Assembly (NCBI RefSeq): GCF_042100115.1
Contig: NC_091273.1
Location: 2,170,001 to 2,234,000, forward strand
Direction of reading: 5' to 3'
DNA: 64,000 bases
Source: Alternaria dauci
Lineage: Eukaryota > Ascomycota > Dothideomycetes > Pleosporales > Pleosporaceae
The notes under the pieces are model-generated. The model was not told the DNA's origin. It was given only the letters and a program-made list of their open reading frames with translations, and made no database searches. Both the position numbers and the translations under genes were made by a program. Numbering within the stretch: the first letter of the stretch is position 1; each line of letters starts with the position of its first letter. Positions 33,632-46,129 of this stretch are shown one piece after another.

Positions 33632-36600
33632 ATGCTTTCCACGAATCTCCATCAATACCCCTCGGCGTTCAGCCACCTCCCCGCTCCGACCATGGTCGAA
33701 CATCAACATCATCATCTCGCCGCCCAGCACATGGGACAATCACCACTCGACACCCTCACGCATACATCACAGTACGCAGCCCTACAATTCCACCAGAACC
33801 GGCATGTATTACCAAACGGCAAAGCCATTGTCAAGCCTCATCGATTGCCGTACGCCAGCGGTCCTATAGCGCCTCGACACCAGCGAGATATGCTCCACGA
33901 ACGATCAGGCCGAGGTAACTCAACGACTGGACCGGTACGACGCAGGATCAGTCGAGCTTGTGATCAGTGCAACCAGTTACGAACTAAATGCGATGGCAGA
34001 CAATCTGTAAGTCCTTTTGCAGACTTGCACCCCGTAGACTAGCATGCTAACAACCTGAGTAGTGTGCGCACTGTATAGGTACGTTTTTGATAGAGTACGA
34101 AAAACACAGCCATGGTTGAACCGAGATGAGAGCAGTCTAGTTAGGCTACCAAAAGTTACTTTTTGAAACGTCGCTAGAGGCTCTTGGTCACGGGGCTGAA
34201 GCTGCTGTCCACTTTTCACTACCTAGGTACTACCGCGTTTGACAGCTTGGCTAACACTGTGCCAGAATTCGGGTTGACTTGCGAGTACATTCGTGAGCGC
34301 AAGAAACGCGGAAAAGCATCGCGGAAGGATCTTGCTCAGCAGCAAGCTGCGACTGCCGCAGGGGGTGGCGCACCCAAGTCTGAGGAGTCTAGCACTCCGC
34401 AGTCCTCGGACAAAGCTGCCGAGTCTATTCACAGTAGCAGCCCTAAACTCCCTGAAGGCCAAAGATCTCTTCCAGAGCTGTCCGATCGGTCGGCCAGTAT
34501 CGCAGCAACAAGAGCCGAGATGGACACCGCCCCGATCTACCAGAACAGGACGATGAGCATGAGCGCAATCGACAGTTTACCAGAAGCTGAGATGCATCAC
34601 CACATGACTGAAAGCATGCAATCTATGCATCCTATGCAACCGCCTCGGATTCAGACTCAAGGGCTACCCATGCACAATCCGATGCCTGAGTACACGTCTA
34701 TGGAGGAGTATCACAGGAATCTCACCTACCAGTCACCACTCCAGATGATGCAGCCCGGGATGCATCCTGTCTTACCCTCTCATGGTCATGGGATCGAATA
34801 TTCTGACAGCCCCTACAGCATGATGAGCCCGCAGAGCGCACACACACAAGCGCCAACGAATACTTTCAGAATGCCCGAAGATGCGTCCAACATGGGCTAC
34901 ATGGCTCAATCCCCAGTTGATGGATCTCCAGGCTGGATGCTTCCTTCACCTTCCGCGACGATGTACTCTGGCGCACAACATCAGAACCTGTCCCAGCAGT
35001 TGAGATATCCTGTTTTGCAGCCGTTAGTACCACATCTCGCAAACTTCATGCCGATCTCATTAGCTTGCGACTTACTTGAACTCTATTTCCAGAGTTCTTC
35101 AACTGCCTTTATGCAACCAGTCTCCCCTTACGTACTAGGCTACGTCTTCCGAAAACGATCCTTCCTCCGAACCAACAACCCCCGCGTGTGCAGTCCAGCA
35201 TTGCTTGCCAGTATGCTGTGGATTGGCTGCTTGACAAGCGAATCTCCCTACTTGTCTTCATCTCCATCCGCGCGGAGCCAGTTATCGGAGAAGCTCATCA
35301 ACCTCACCATTAGTCTTTTGAAGCCCCTTGTGCATCAAACGCCAGGTGGCCCCGATGCGAGCCCTACGGCATTTAACGGCAGCGGTATGATCAATGGCGT
35401 CACCATGGGTGGCTTTGGTATACCTTCGCAGGATTCTGATATTGGTCTACGTAAGTCACGCGTACACTTCCAGGTTTTGCATTTTCCTCCAACTAACACG
35501 ACAATCATTAGCGGGTGCACCAGGAGGCCTTGATGATATAGCGACTTATATGCATTTGGCCATAGTGATCTCGGCAAGTGAATACAAGGCTGCATCCTTG
35601 CGCTGGTGGAATGCGGCTTGGTCACTGGCTAGAGAACTCAAGCTGGGCAAGGAGGTGCCTGTCACACCGCCTCCTGAGCTAAATGACGAGGATGCACCAG
35701 GAGACCTGGACGCAGACCACATTGGCGCAGGATATCCGACCGGTCAAAACACACCTGGGGACTTTACAGAGGAGCAAAGAGAAGAGCGCAGACGTATATG
35801 GTGGTTGCTTTTCACTGTTGATCGGTAAGCTGTCCGACCTTTGCCACCCATGGCAGCTCACAAAGACATGACGCTCGACTTCTGCCGACGTTCTTGCGCA
35901 TATACCACGTTACCAGTCGACATATACTGATCGTTCAACAGCCACCTAGCGCTATGCTACAACCGACCTTTGTCTTTATTAGACGTCGAATGTTCTGGCC
36001 TTTTGCAGCCACTTGACGATAACGTATGGCAATCTGGCGAATTCTTCGAGGACTCCGCTCAATCGTTTTCAGATTCCCCATTTCGCAGACGAGGGCCTGC
36101 CTTCGAGTGCACCGGACACTCCATTTTCGGATTTTTCCTTCCTCTGATGACCATCCTGGGAGAAATCACCGACTTATACCATGCTCGCAACCATCCCCGC
36201 TTTGGAACGAAGACGGACTGGGACCATCACGCGCTTGAGATCAGTCAACAGCTTGTAGTTTACGGACAATCCCTACAAAAGCTACGAAATCGCGCAGCGA
36301 ACGAGGCCAACGCGGAACACGAGCCGGCACATCCTGGCACACCGTCTGGCCGGTCCGTTAACTCCACGATGTCCAGAGCGCAAGAGTCGCTGATGCATGC
36401 TAAGATCGTGGAAGCCTACGGCACGCACCTTATGCATACGCTTCACATCTTGCTTAATGGTAAATGGGATCCCATCTCGCTCCTCGACGACAACGATCTC
36501 TGGATATCATCGCAGAGTTTTGTCGATGCCACCGGCCATGCAGTATCAGCTGCCGAAGCGTTGAATGAAATACTGGAATACGATCCTGATCTGAGCTTCA

Positions 36601-37001
36601 TGCCATTCTTCTTTGGTATTTACCTCTTGCAAGGGAGCTTTCTGCTCCTCCTGATTGCCGACAAACTGCAAGGAGAGGCAAGCCCAAACATTGTGCGGGC
36701 ATGCGAAGTCATTGTACGCGCGCATGAAGCCTGTATCGTCACTCTCAACACCGAATACCAAGTAAGTGTCTCGAACTATTCATCATTCTTTGCCACTCCT
36801 AGCACGATTGCATGATGCCAAGAACGGAGACCCATGCTAACGAACATTTTACAGCGGAATTTCCGTAAAGTCATGCGCTCGGCTTTGCAGCAAGTGCGCG
36901 GCCGCGGCATGGATGAACATGCCGAGCCTGCGCAGCAGCGTCGACGCGAGATGCTGAGCCTCTACCGCTGGAGCGGCGACGGCACAGGGCTCGCACTCTA
37001 A
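33632..37001 (+). CDS. xlnR: xylanolytic transcriptional activator XlnR (Zn2Cys6)
   Basis: Activator of xylanase, cellulase and pentose-catabolism genes in ascomycetes (XlnR/Xyr1/XLR-1). Six exons: 33632..34006, 34063..34078, 34266..35450, 35512..35824, 35942..36761, 36855..37001; coding length 2856, giving 951 residues, close to known orthologues. The zinc cluster has Cys110, Cys113, Cys120, Cys126, Cys129 and Cys136, preceded by [13 protein letters not shown] and followed by [17 protein letters not shown]. The middle is Met/Gln/Pro-rich. The regulatory domain shows [58 protein letters not shown], and the C-terminus [18 protein letters not shown] then [14 protein letters not shown], all XlnR hallmarks. 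Oddities: two introns inside the zinc cluster enclose a 16-nt exon, and Ser125 replaces the usual Pro before Cys126. The 187-nt third-exon-preceding intron is long for the window. Confidence 0.95.
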
Positions 37002-40000
37002 GTTTCGTCTGAGCTGAGCTTCGCGTCGCGGCGCGCATCCTTCGCCGCTGTCATGGACCCCTGTCGTCCCGGAAACATAACACCGCATTTCGCATCAACG
37101 TAGCAATACACGCCCTTTCCATTCGCTTTTGGCGGTCAGAATCTTTCGAATCTGCCCATGTGGCTGAGACACGTCGTCTGCCACCTTGCTCCTCCTTTGT
37201 GCGCTTTTAGCATTGCCCGATACCCTGACATTGCGCTGTTCGCCATGTTCGTTTTGCTTTCCTTTCCTCCGGCGCACGGGTCATGTACGGTGTGACCTCC
37301 ACTTAGCTCTGTTTGGGTTGGACGCTCACGATTAGTGTGGTGTATGACCTCATGTATACTGGTCTACGGTGTTATAACATAATGGGATCGCCCCTTGAGA
37401 TATTGGTGTTCGGGCTTGCGGCGCGATAGTTGCGACGGGCGTTCTTGTACCAAACTTCATGCACGCCATCTTGCTCCACGTCCCTCTTCACATACATATT
37501 GCGTCATATTTCGAAAAGGCGCAAGGCCCTCCGCGTATCTTTCGTTCGTCGACTCGGGTGCAGTTACTCCGAAGGTCGATTTCGTTGGCCTCTTGTACAG
37601 TAAACCTTGGGAAGGACCTTCGTCTCCTGACTTCGCGTCTAGAACGCAGTGGGGAATAGTGGATTTGTCAATAGCTTGCTGCAATCGTCCCACCTCGCGT
37701 ACACACACACCAGATACTTCCAATCAACCCCGTGCAATTGTCCTTTTACCAACCTGACTTCCTATCCAGTGCGTGCGAATGGAACAGAGCCACAAATACA
37801 TACATCCTATCAAAGTAGAGAGGAAGGCGCTGTACCGTGTCAACGATTCGTTAATGTTGCTATCACGATCGCTCCCCATGTCCGCGTTCTATGAACAGGC
37901 ACCTATCCAGTTCATTGCTCCAACGTGGTATAGCCAGGGTTGATGTTTCAAGAGTACACCCCTGCGATTATCGAGCCCTAAGCTTCCTTCGTTAGGTCTT
38001 CGAGCGAACCAAGGACCAGAAAGCGATTGCCACCTCAGAATAACAACACACAGCTCTATGTTCGAGACGGAGTGTTCAAATCGGTGTGTGGGTCGCGCGT
38101 GCCTGGCATATGTTGTGCTGACAGCCGCGCCGCACAACCTGCTGGCCAGTCATGGTGAGATGCGATGCCTGCACTGGTGGCGTGTCGATTAATGAGGATG
38201 AGAGCCCTTGAATGACAGCACTTCATCGGAGCATGCCTACTGCGGATTCCCGACTGAAGCGCATCGTAGATTTGGGCAATTAAGCTGTTACCTCAAGCAT
38301 ATATTAGGAACGTGGAAGTGATCCTGCACAGTCGAAGGATGTTGCAACAAGCCAAGGGGACATGCTCGGAACATACCAAGCGACGTCGGTACTTGGACAC
38401 CTGATGCATTGCAAACCTCCCGGTTACCAAATGCTCGACATACTACCGCTCCTCAAGTTAGCATGTCAGATCTCGGCTTCCCGGTCCAGAATCGTACCTA
38501 GATAATCGGCGGGGTTTTGACAGTTTTCGGCAACTAGTCATGTCTGAACAAGGAGTACGGGACGTACTGAATACACGTTCGAGACTACAAATGTACTATG
38601 TAGAGTAGGGACACGGATGGCTGACACACATCAGACGCAGGACAGAATTACTAGTGATCGTTGGGGCTTGAGACGCTTCAGGATTGTAATGCGAGTGGTC
38701 AGGAGTGACCCTTTTCCATCGCAGGTAAGTATCCGCGAAACATGGGTTACAGAGAGCACCTTGGCGGCCCTACGTGAGGAAATGCAAGCAGTATTGCCCT
38801 GTGATGCACCCCAGATCTGTTGAGCCTTGGTGGTGCAGCAGGTCTGACCAAATCCGTCTGGAGGGCCTGGGACCCTACGGGTCAGCGACCGCCCGCACCT
38901 CCCGAAGAGCCCTAATGCTTAAGCCCTTGCATGCGACCAGGGCTTATCCTGTAGAGCTTCAGACTTGCAGCAACCCACGTCGGTAAAGTACGGTCGACCA
39001 CTTGTAATGGACTCGCCAGTCCATCTTGCAGGTAGTGATGAAACTTTGCAGCGCAAGGTGCAAAACGATTCCCGATAGATCGTACGCTCATGATCTATCT
39101 TTACAGAGACTCCGAAGCTTGTGTAGACAACAGTATGTGAGTCGTCTTAGCACCGCTGTTAAGAAGTTGTGAATACCCTCAACTTTGCAACTCTGAAGGA
39201 AGAATCATACGACACGCAAGCTGCAAGCCCCTTCACCATTAGCACATCTCAGCCGGAATCTCTCCCTACTCTCCGCTATATTTGTGCATGACCCAGGACG
39301 AAGGAAATGACGAACCCAGGGTGAGACAACCCATGGTGACACTGCAGTGCTGCACGGTAGTGCTGCGTGCAATACCGAATCAATCTAGCCATCCCATGCC
39401 CACGTCTGCGCCATGTGTTCCGGGCAAGTACCATACTCTCGACATGCTTCTCCACATTTTAGGGCTTCTTTGGAAGCTCTAGCATACCAAGGGGCTCATC
39501 TCTTTAGATGAAAAGAAAGGAGAAAGCGTGCATAGGGCCACAAGACCCCACACGCCGCACTGCACACTGCCATATGAGTTCGCATGCGGAGAATACTGAG
39601 ACGGTGTCCAAGCGTGTGTGGTACGCGCTCCGCGGGCCATGCGTCTGCCGTGTGGTGACGTTGGACAATAAACGTGGTTTCCAAAAGTTCGGAATGCCGT
39701 GGGCCAGCAGAGTATTACTGGCTGTTCGGTGTTCGAAGAGTCAGCCACGATCCGGATTTGCGGCTTACTATGAAGGAAACGGGTCATGCTCTGACAGATC
39801 ATCGCGAGCCGTTGCGGCATGCGGACAACTGGGACCGGTTTCCCTGAACGTCAGACAAGTACGTGCAAGCTCGAGTCTGCTATGACTTGGTTCCATCATA
39901 ATCCGCTCTTGGCGTCTGTTCATGGGCGATGTCGGCTGCCCGGGCGCCGATCTGAGGTTGTTCGGACATGTACGCTCTCGATCAGTCAGATGGTGTGCGG

Positions 40001-43000
40001 CTGGCGTGAGGCTTGCATGTGGTGCGCCAATTCCGTACTGCTTTGGCTTAGAAAGACTAATGAGCTCCGTCGACTATGACCGAAACGAGACAACATACGA
40101 TGGTGGCTAAGATCGTAGCACGCGATGGAATACGACATGCGCAACGGCAACGTAGAGCGCTTCCACAGCCCACCAAAAGCAGAAGCGACCTACGCGATCG
40201 ACACGTCAGGATGTGGGGAACGTGGTCAGTAGGGGTTGACTGTTCGGGCACATGGGCATCCCTCCACCGGTTGCAGCTCGGTTGTACCCTCAAGTACCAC
40301 TCGACGTTTGCGTGCTCGTCGGTCATTTGCTAGGTCCTGATAATCAGCAAACAGGGATGATTTTTGTGGTAACGACAGGGATATGAAAAGTGGGCCTTCG
40401 ACCGTTTTGGCCCGCCGTCAGCATTTAGCCTGATAGCGGGTTGAATGGCCTTGGTAGAGGACGCGGGCGTCAGCCACATGTGTATATCGGACCTATGATA
40501 TAGATGCTTTGCTAGGTCGAGCAGAGTCGACCCTAGACCCTACAATGGCGTAACGTTGAGCTAAGCGATGTCAGAGTCGCAGATGACCGATGAAGGGCGT
40601 CGACTATCCTTAGCCATGTAGAGGGTCGTCCCGAGGAAGGCTGCTTACACGCAGTATGCTGTAAGGAGATATCACAACGGCGTCGACAAACTCTGACGAG
40701 GAGTAAGGCACATCGCGATCCTTTCGCAAGGTTGCTGATCTTCACATGTCAGCCTTGCGCCGCGGATACTTTTATGAAAGATTCATAAGATTCATCCCAA
40801 CGTCAGACCTATACGTCGTTGCGTTCGGCATCGCCGGTGCACCAACCTCCTCATACCTGTGTGGTAATTGAAGGTTCGAGCTCTAGCACTCCGGAGCTGT
40901 TGCGATTTCTCGATTGGTCAAACTTCCGAAGCATTTTACCGTACCAAAGCAGGAAAGTCTGCTCAAACAGCTGCTTCGCTAGCACATGAGGTGCTGGAGT
41001 CTGGTTCCAAAAGTGGCTACCAAGGCTGCGTGTTGGCAGGATTCAAGGGCCACTTCAGGTCAAGTGAGTGCTGTCATGCAGTCCGAGACTATCTGTTCAC
41101 AGACTCACCAAGGACAATAGCGGCACGGCCCTGGCACCTGCAGAAATCTCCTCTTTCCGAGATACTGGACGGCTGGCAGTCGCCACCAATGCAGAGTAGA
41201 CGCCAACTATCACTGAGTGTTGTCTTTTATCGACGAAGCTCTCTTCATAGCCAATCATGTCCTCTACAGACAATAATTGGGTTGATAATGGTTGCATAAC
41301 TTTGACCTGAGCCTTTCGGTGTCGGAAGCCACATCCAGACTTTCAGCCGGCCATGTTTGACTAGCCTGGGACTACTGCGGATGTGCTGGATCGCTTTGCG
41401 AGCGTCGCGTATATCTACGCAATTATGTGGATCTCGCTTCGCGCGTCCCTCCGATAGAACTTCTGGCCGTTGTCAACGTCGCTGTTATTGACATTCTGTG
41501 CCCTAGATTTCATGCTGAGAAGCTTTGGATAGAAGCTATTGATGACGGAGAGGTCAGCAATTCCATCATAAGATCGTATTCTGAATACAAAACGTTACTC
41601 TAGCAATACCGGGAGCTTGTCCCCTCGATGAGCAGCGGGCGGCATGATCTACAGAAATCGTGCTAACACGATTGCGTCGGACACACAAGAGTCAGGCCCG
41701 AAGTCGTGCCTCAGGCGTTCGGAACGGCGCATCGACAAATGGCGCACGTATAATTGGTAGGGCGATATCGTAACAGACGATCGCTATTGCGAACGCAGAA
41801 ACGAGTCAGCTGCGAACGCGTATGCCTGTAGTTATGCTTTTGACGGAAACGGAACGCTGCATACCGATGGCAACCTACAGATACCTACACTTACATATAG
41901 CTACATGTAGGGTCATACCAGGCATCCTTGAATAGACTACAATATATGGACGGGTTCGTGGACCACCGGCCCTGGCCTCCACGAGTAATTAAAGCCTTCG
42001 AGAAGCTTTCCGTAACCGTGTTTTTCTTGGATCTTGGTATTGTCATAGTGTAGGACTGTCAAGCATGCCTTCAGTGCTCTTGGCCTTGTGCTTAAGATGT
42101 GGGGTATGCGGGAAACGCAGGGATACCGGCAATATTCCCCAGGTTCGCCAAGTTGCTATATCGTGGTTTAGATGACCCCCGAAAACCGAACAGCTTCGAC
42201 TGATCCGCGAAGTCCGCAGCCCCACACATCAGAGCGATGTTTCGTCCAAGGTTTGAGTCAATTATTCAAGGGTGATATGTAGGACAGCACCTTGAAGTAC
42301 TTGAAAGTTGATAAACGATCGCAGGGTCCTCGTCTCATCGTAGTTTGAGGCTCGAAAGGGGCAGCTTCAGTACTTAGCCGCGATCTTCCGGGAGGAGGCT
42401 GGTTGCGGCAACGGAGCGCATGTGGAGAAGCATGGTCGAACAGGGACTGAATCCTGGCTCAGGGCGGGTCGTTATATGCGAAGCTCATATATCAAGATCA
42501 ACACATCTGTCGCACAGCCGTGTAAGACTTCCAAAGTTGATTGTGCGCTGGCTACGTCTGATCAACCTGTAGCGCATCCCCAAGGACTTTTCGTACCCTG
42601 TAGCCCTGGATTGTAAATGCACTGGACTTGAATCAGCGTTATCAATAACCTAACGTGTCTTGTGGGAGGTCTTAATAGATAAACTATAGAGGTATACGTG
42701 ATGCCGCAGCCATCGTATTATCAGAATAGTAAACTCACTAGTGGTCATCAGGTTCGTGACATTGCGGCGTAATTGTAAGTATACAGAACAATTTAAAGGT
42801 GATCTAGGTGAGGGCCTTCAATAAGTCTCGGACCGAATAGTAAGCATTGGGTGACTCGGACCGCGTCCGGTGATATGTCGACGTGTTGAGAGACGACTAT
42901 GGCGCGTTCGACGAAGATTGGTGTATCGAGTTTGCGCTGCCCCTGAGATGAGCATATTGAAGACGCGACGTCGGCGCGATGATGGAGTTTGGAACTTGGA

Positions 43001-44592
43001 CCGCTGAACCTTCCAGATGACGTTCTCGTACCACCAACCTAACGGCTATCATCACGTGCGCTTCCTTCATCTTCTCTTCAACATCACTCTTCCGGACTTT
43101 CGTACGTTCGCCAGTCCTACACACTGTTTCGCGTGATTAACAGATGGTTTCTGTCTCCAACGTGTCCATGAAGGATAGCGTGTCCAAATAGTCGGACACA
43201 CGTGCCACGACAACAACGGAACAGGACCGATCAACCAGCTGCACGCGTCGCGTCATTCTCCTACACCTTTCGATGCCTTCTTACTTCTATCGAGCAGGAT
43301 GCGTTTGCACTGGCGCCGTTACCTGGAATGCGAGCCGTACGGGAAGAGCATCGTGACCCATCGATCGAATACGCCTTCCTCGTCCGAGATCGTCTTGTTA
43401 TTTTTGTGTCTTCCTAAGTATTTCTTTTTCTCCGTTTCCTATCCAAATCTCCATGATTCTCTGGGCCAAAGTCTCTCCAAGTTTCCGTCATGTCACTTTT
43501 CACCACCCGTCCTCAACAATTCTCTTCGGCCCGCCACTCACACCCTCATCTCCACAGGTCGCACGTCATCTCCGATGTTGAAGGCATATTTCCACAAAAC
43601 TCAGAGTCGCCAGAACATCTCTGACACATATATCGACCCACTCAAGCTTTGCGTCTAATGCTCTGAAATCTCCCACCGGACTTTGAAAACGCCACAACAT
43701 CTTTTATCCACCAATCGGCTATCCACACGATAACCACATCAAGCCACCCGTCGACAAAATTAGCATTATCTCTTCCAACTACCATCTAGAAGGATGGAAG
43801 CATGCAGGGACGATCCTGTACGAGCATTGCCGGCGCTTAAAGAGATGTTGGTGGTGCAGGAAACAGGCTTGCTTGTGGGTTTACGGGCCGTTGCGATCTA
43901 CACCTTTGATGACGCTGTACGTAAGACAAGATTATGTTGGCGGTAGACGGGCGGACGGGTACAGGCGAAGAGGGAGGATTGCAATGGCTTGCAGAGTGAC
44001 TGCAGTCACGGAAATGGGCCGGTTCTTGGTAAAGTGAGCATGGGAGGTAGGGCAATGGCCGAAAGCTTAAACAGACGTGTCCAAGAACAGGTGGGAATTG
44101 CTGGGTTCGGCATGCCGACCTTCTGGAGCAGCTGGGAATGGCCAGCAGTTTGTTTTTACAGGCCGAGCTGTGTCTAGAGAGCTTGTCCGTCAATCCCACT
44201 TGCATTGTCACGACTTGTGTACATCTCATCTCCGAACCGCTAATGAGGTCCTTCTTCATCTCAATGCCAATCTACAAGACACAAGACCCCAGAACTAAAC
44301 ACCGGGGGGAGCGAATTCATGGAGCACAAACCAGATGTCCTGATGCATGACGACCATCCGTGGAAATATTCGAAGCAATGCTCCCACCACATGTCATCAT
44401 GCCAAGTTGGCCAATGAAGATTACTCGCATGACAGCGTGGTTATTTGTTGACTTATGATTTATTGCGTAGGCATCCTTTGATTTCCAAGTCGACTATAGA
44501 AGAGCGGATACTGTGGTAGTAGTGAAGGATACTCGCACCCCTGTTTTGATGTGTAACTTTTATTCTTAACCAACCGTATCAACGAGACGTGA
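37002..44592. other. 7.6-kb gene-poor region downstream of xlnR
   Basis: No frame here has a recognisable domain, a good ATG context or splice partners. The longest are a TTG-initiated 143-codon forward frame at 40868, a 119-codon forward frame at 43299 and a 140-codon reverse ATG frame at 44259..43837. I saw no terminal repeats, rRNA or tRNA. The sequence may be heavily decayed repeat, regulatory DNA or untranslated transcripts; the bases alone do not decide. Confidence 0.5.
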
Positions 44593-45806
44593 TCATCTCA
44601 TTGGTCTCAGAATTATATTGTCAATCAACCGCACAGGTACCTGACGACCTTCAGCATCCAGCTGACCCAAGTCCTCGCCGTCCTGCGGTTCTTCGACCGG
44701 GAGCATTTTTACTGCACCACTGAGAATGGCGCCTTTCGAATCGTCAATCTGACCAATTTCCTCCATGGTGTCTGGGTCCGCAAGACTGATATAGTCCACC
44801 TCAAACTTGGCGCGTTTGCTAGGTTCCATGTGCTCTTGCTCGAGCAGTGTCGCATTGCCGTGGTCGAAAGCAGGCCAGAGGACGTCGTTCCGGAGCCTCA
44901 CACCATTGTTGTACTGTAGCTCTGCTTTGCGAAGCGCTTGGTTGAGAACGATGCCAACCTTGCGACGCCGTGTGCCGAGATAGACGTTGCGTGAAGACAA
45001 CGCAAGTCCGTCTGATTCCCTAGAGGTCGGGATGATGCGCAGACCCATGTCCAGGTGAAAGTCCTCAATCAGTCGCTTGATGACGCGGGTTTGCTGGACA
45101 TCCTTCTGCCCAAAGTAGACGCGATCTGGGGCGCAGATGTTAAAGAGCTTCATGCAGACTGTTGCTACGCCGCGGAAGAAGACAGGTCTCGACGCGCCCT
45201 CGAGAAGCTGGCCAAGTGGGCGCATCTCGATGAAGCTCCCGGCACCTGGTATGCTGCTATCGGGTGGCAGTGTAGGGTACATGGTCTTTGTGGTTGGTGC
45301 GAAGACAGCTGTGACGCGTCCCTGGTTTGCAGTCGCCAGCTCCTGGTTCAGCTTTTCCAACACTTGCATGTCTGCCTCCCAGGTCTTGGGATAGGAGGCG
45401 AGATCCTCGTTCAGTCCGAACTGTGTGGGGTTCACGTAAATGGTAACGAAGACGTCGGTATTCTCAGCGGCTGCGTGGCGCATGAGCGAGACATGGCCCT
45501 CGTGCAGGGCACCCATGGTTGGGACAAGGCCGACTGTGCGATTGTTGGAGCGAAGGCCCCGGCGGTAGTCTCGTAGGGGCGCGACATCGCGGAAGATGTG
45601 CGTTTGGGCTGCCGAGACCGAGGCATTGCGTAGTGGTGGACTCGTAGATGGACAGCGAGTGCCATGGCTCGTATGAGGTCGCAGTGCACGCGAAAAGCTC
45701 CTTGGCAAGCATCGTCGCACTATCGGTACTGTGTAGTGTTAGTCGATTGGCCCAATGGCGTACACGGAGGAGCGCATTCACCGGCTGTGTAACGGAGTGA
45801 TGCCAT
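44593..45806 (-). CDS. PAN6: pantothenate synthetase (pantoate-beta-alanine ligase)
   Basis: Joins pantoate and beta-alanine with ATP to make pantothenate (vitamin B5), the precursor of CoA. A 25-nt first exon 45806..45782 (MASLRYTA plus one base) is joined across a 53-nt intron with a perfect GACTAAC branch to 45728..44593, giving 386 residues. The first exon is needed because an in-frame TAA precedes the main frame. Motifs: PTMGALHEGH at 78-87 (ATP-binding HxGH), IYVNPTQFG, FFRGVATV-KLFN, PDRVYFGQKDVQQ, and SRESDGLALSSRN. The first 40 residues are Arg/Ser-rich and free of acidic residues, so mitochondrial import is possible. Divergent from DBP7. Confidence 0.94.
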
Positions 45807-46129
45807 TGCGGAGAGTTGCGGAGGTGTCGCGGACTGCCCAGGTGAGCTCTGTTTTAGTTGTTGAGTCGCGCAAAAACGGGGAAGATGCGACAGATTCTCC
45901 CCCGCAGACTGGGAGGGGACAGAGCGCAAAGAGTCAGCGACAAGACGGCCATGGTCATCAGGTTGAGAAAGGTCAAGACGACTCGTTTCTGCGCCGAAGG
46001 TCCCATCATGGGAGGGATGGCCCGTCCGAGCTTAGTGCCCCACTAAAAAGATCCCAAGTTCGAGATTTCCATCTCTTGCGCGACAACACCCCGCCGTATT
46101 CACGCCCCCACGCGACGACATAGCACAAG
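45807..46129. promoter_or_regulatory. shared divergent promoter region of PAN6 and DBP7
   Basis: Only 323 bp separate the two start codons, so both promoters and leaders must lie here. No TATA box is evident, which fits housekeeping genes. Confidence 0.5.

Noticed and set aside
34184..34265. Extra coding sequence at the start of the third XlnR exon
   Set aside because: The frame is open there, but it would break the C-x2-C-x6-C spacing of the zinc cluster; it is treated as intron.
40868..40890. tRNA B-box-like GGTTCGAGCTC
   Set aside because: The expected ending and a matching A box and acceptor stem are missing; no cloverleaf can be drawn.
40868..41299. 143-codon forward ORF as a gene
   Set aside because: Starts at TTG with no upstream ATG or acceptor, and the composition shows no protein-like segments.
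43837..44259. 140-codon reverse ATG ORF
   Set aside because: Cys/Ser/Pro/His-rich without order or motif; looks like a chance frame in non-coding DNA.
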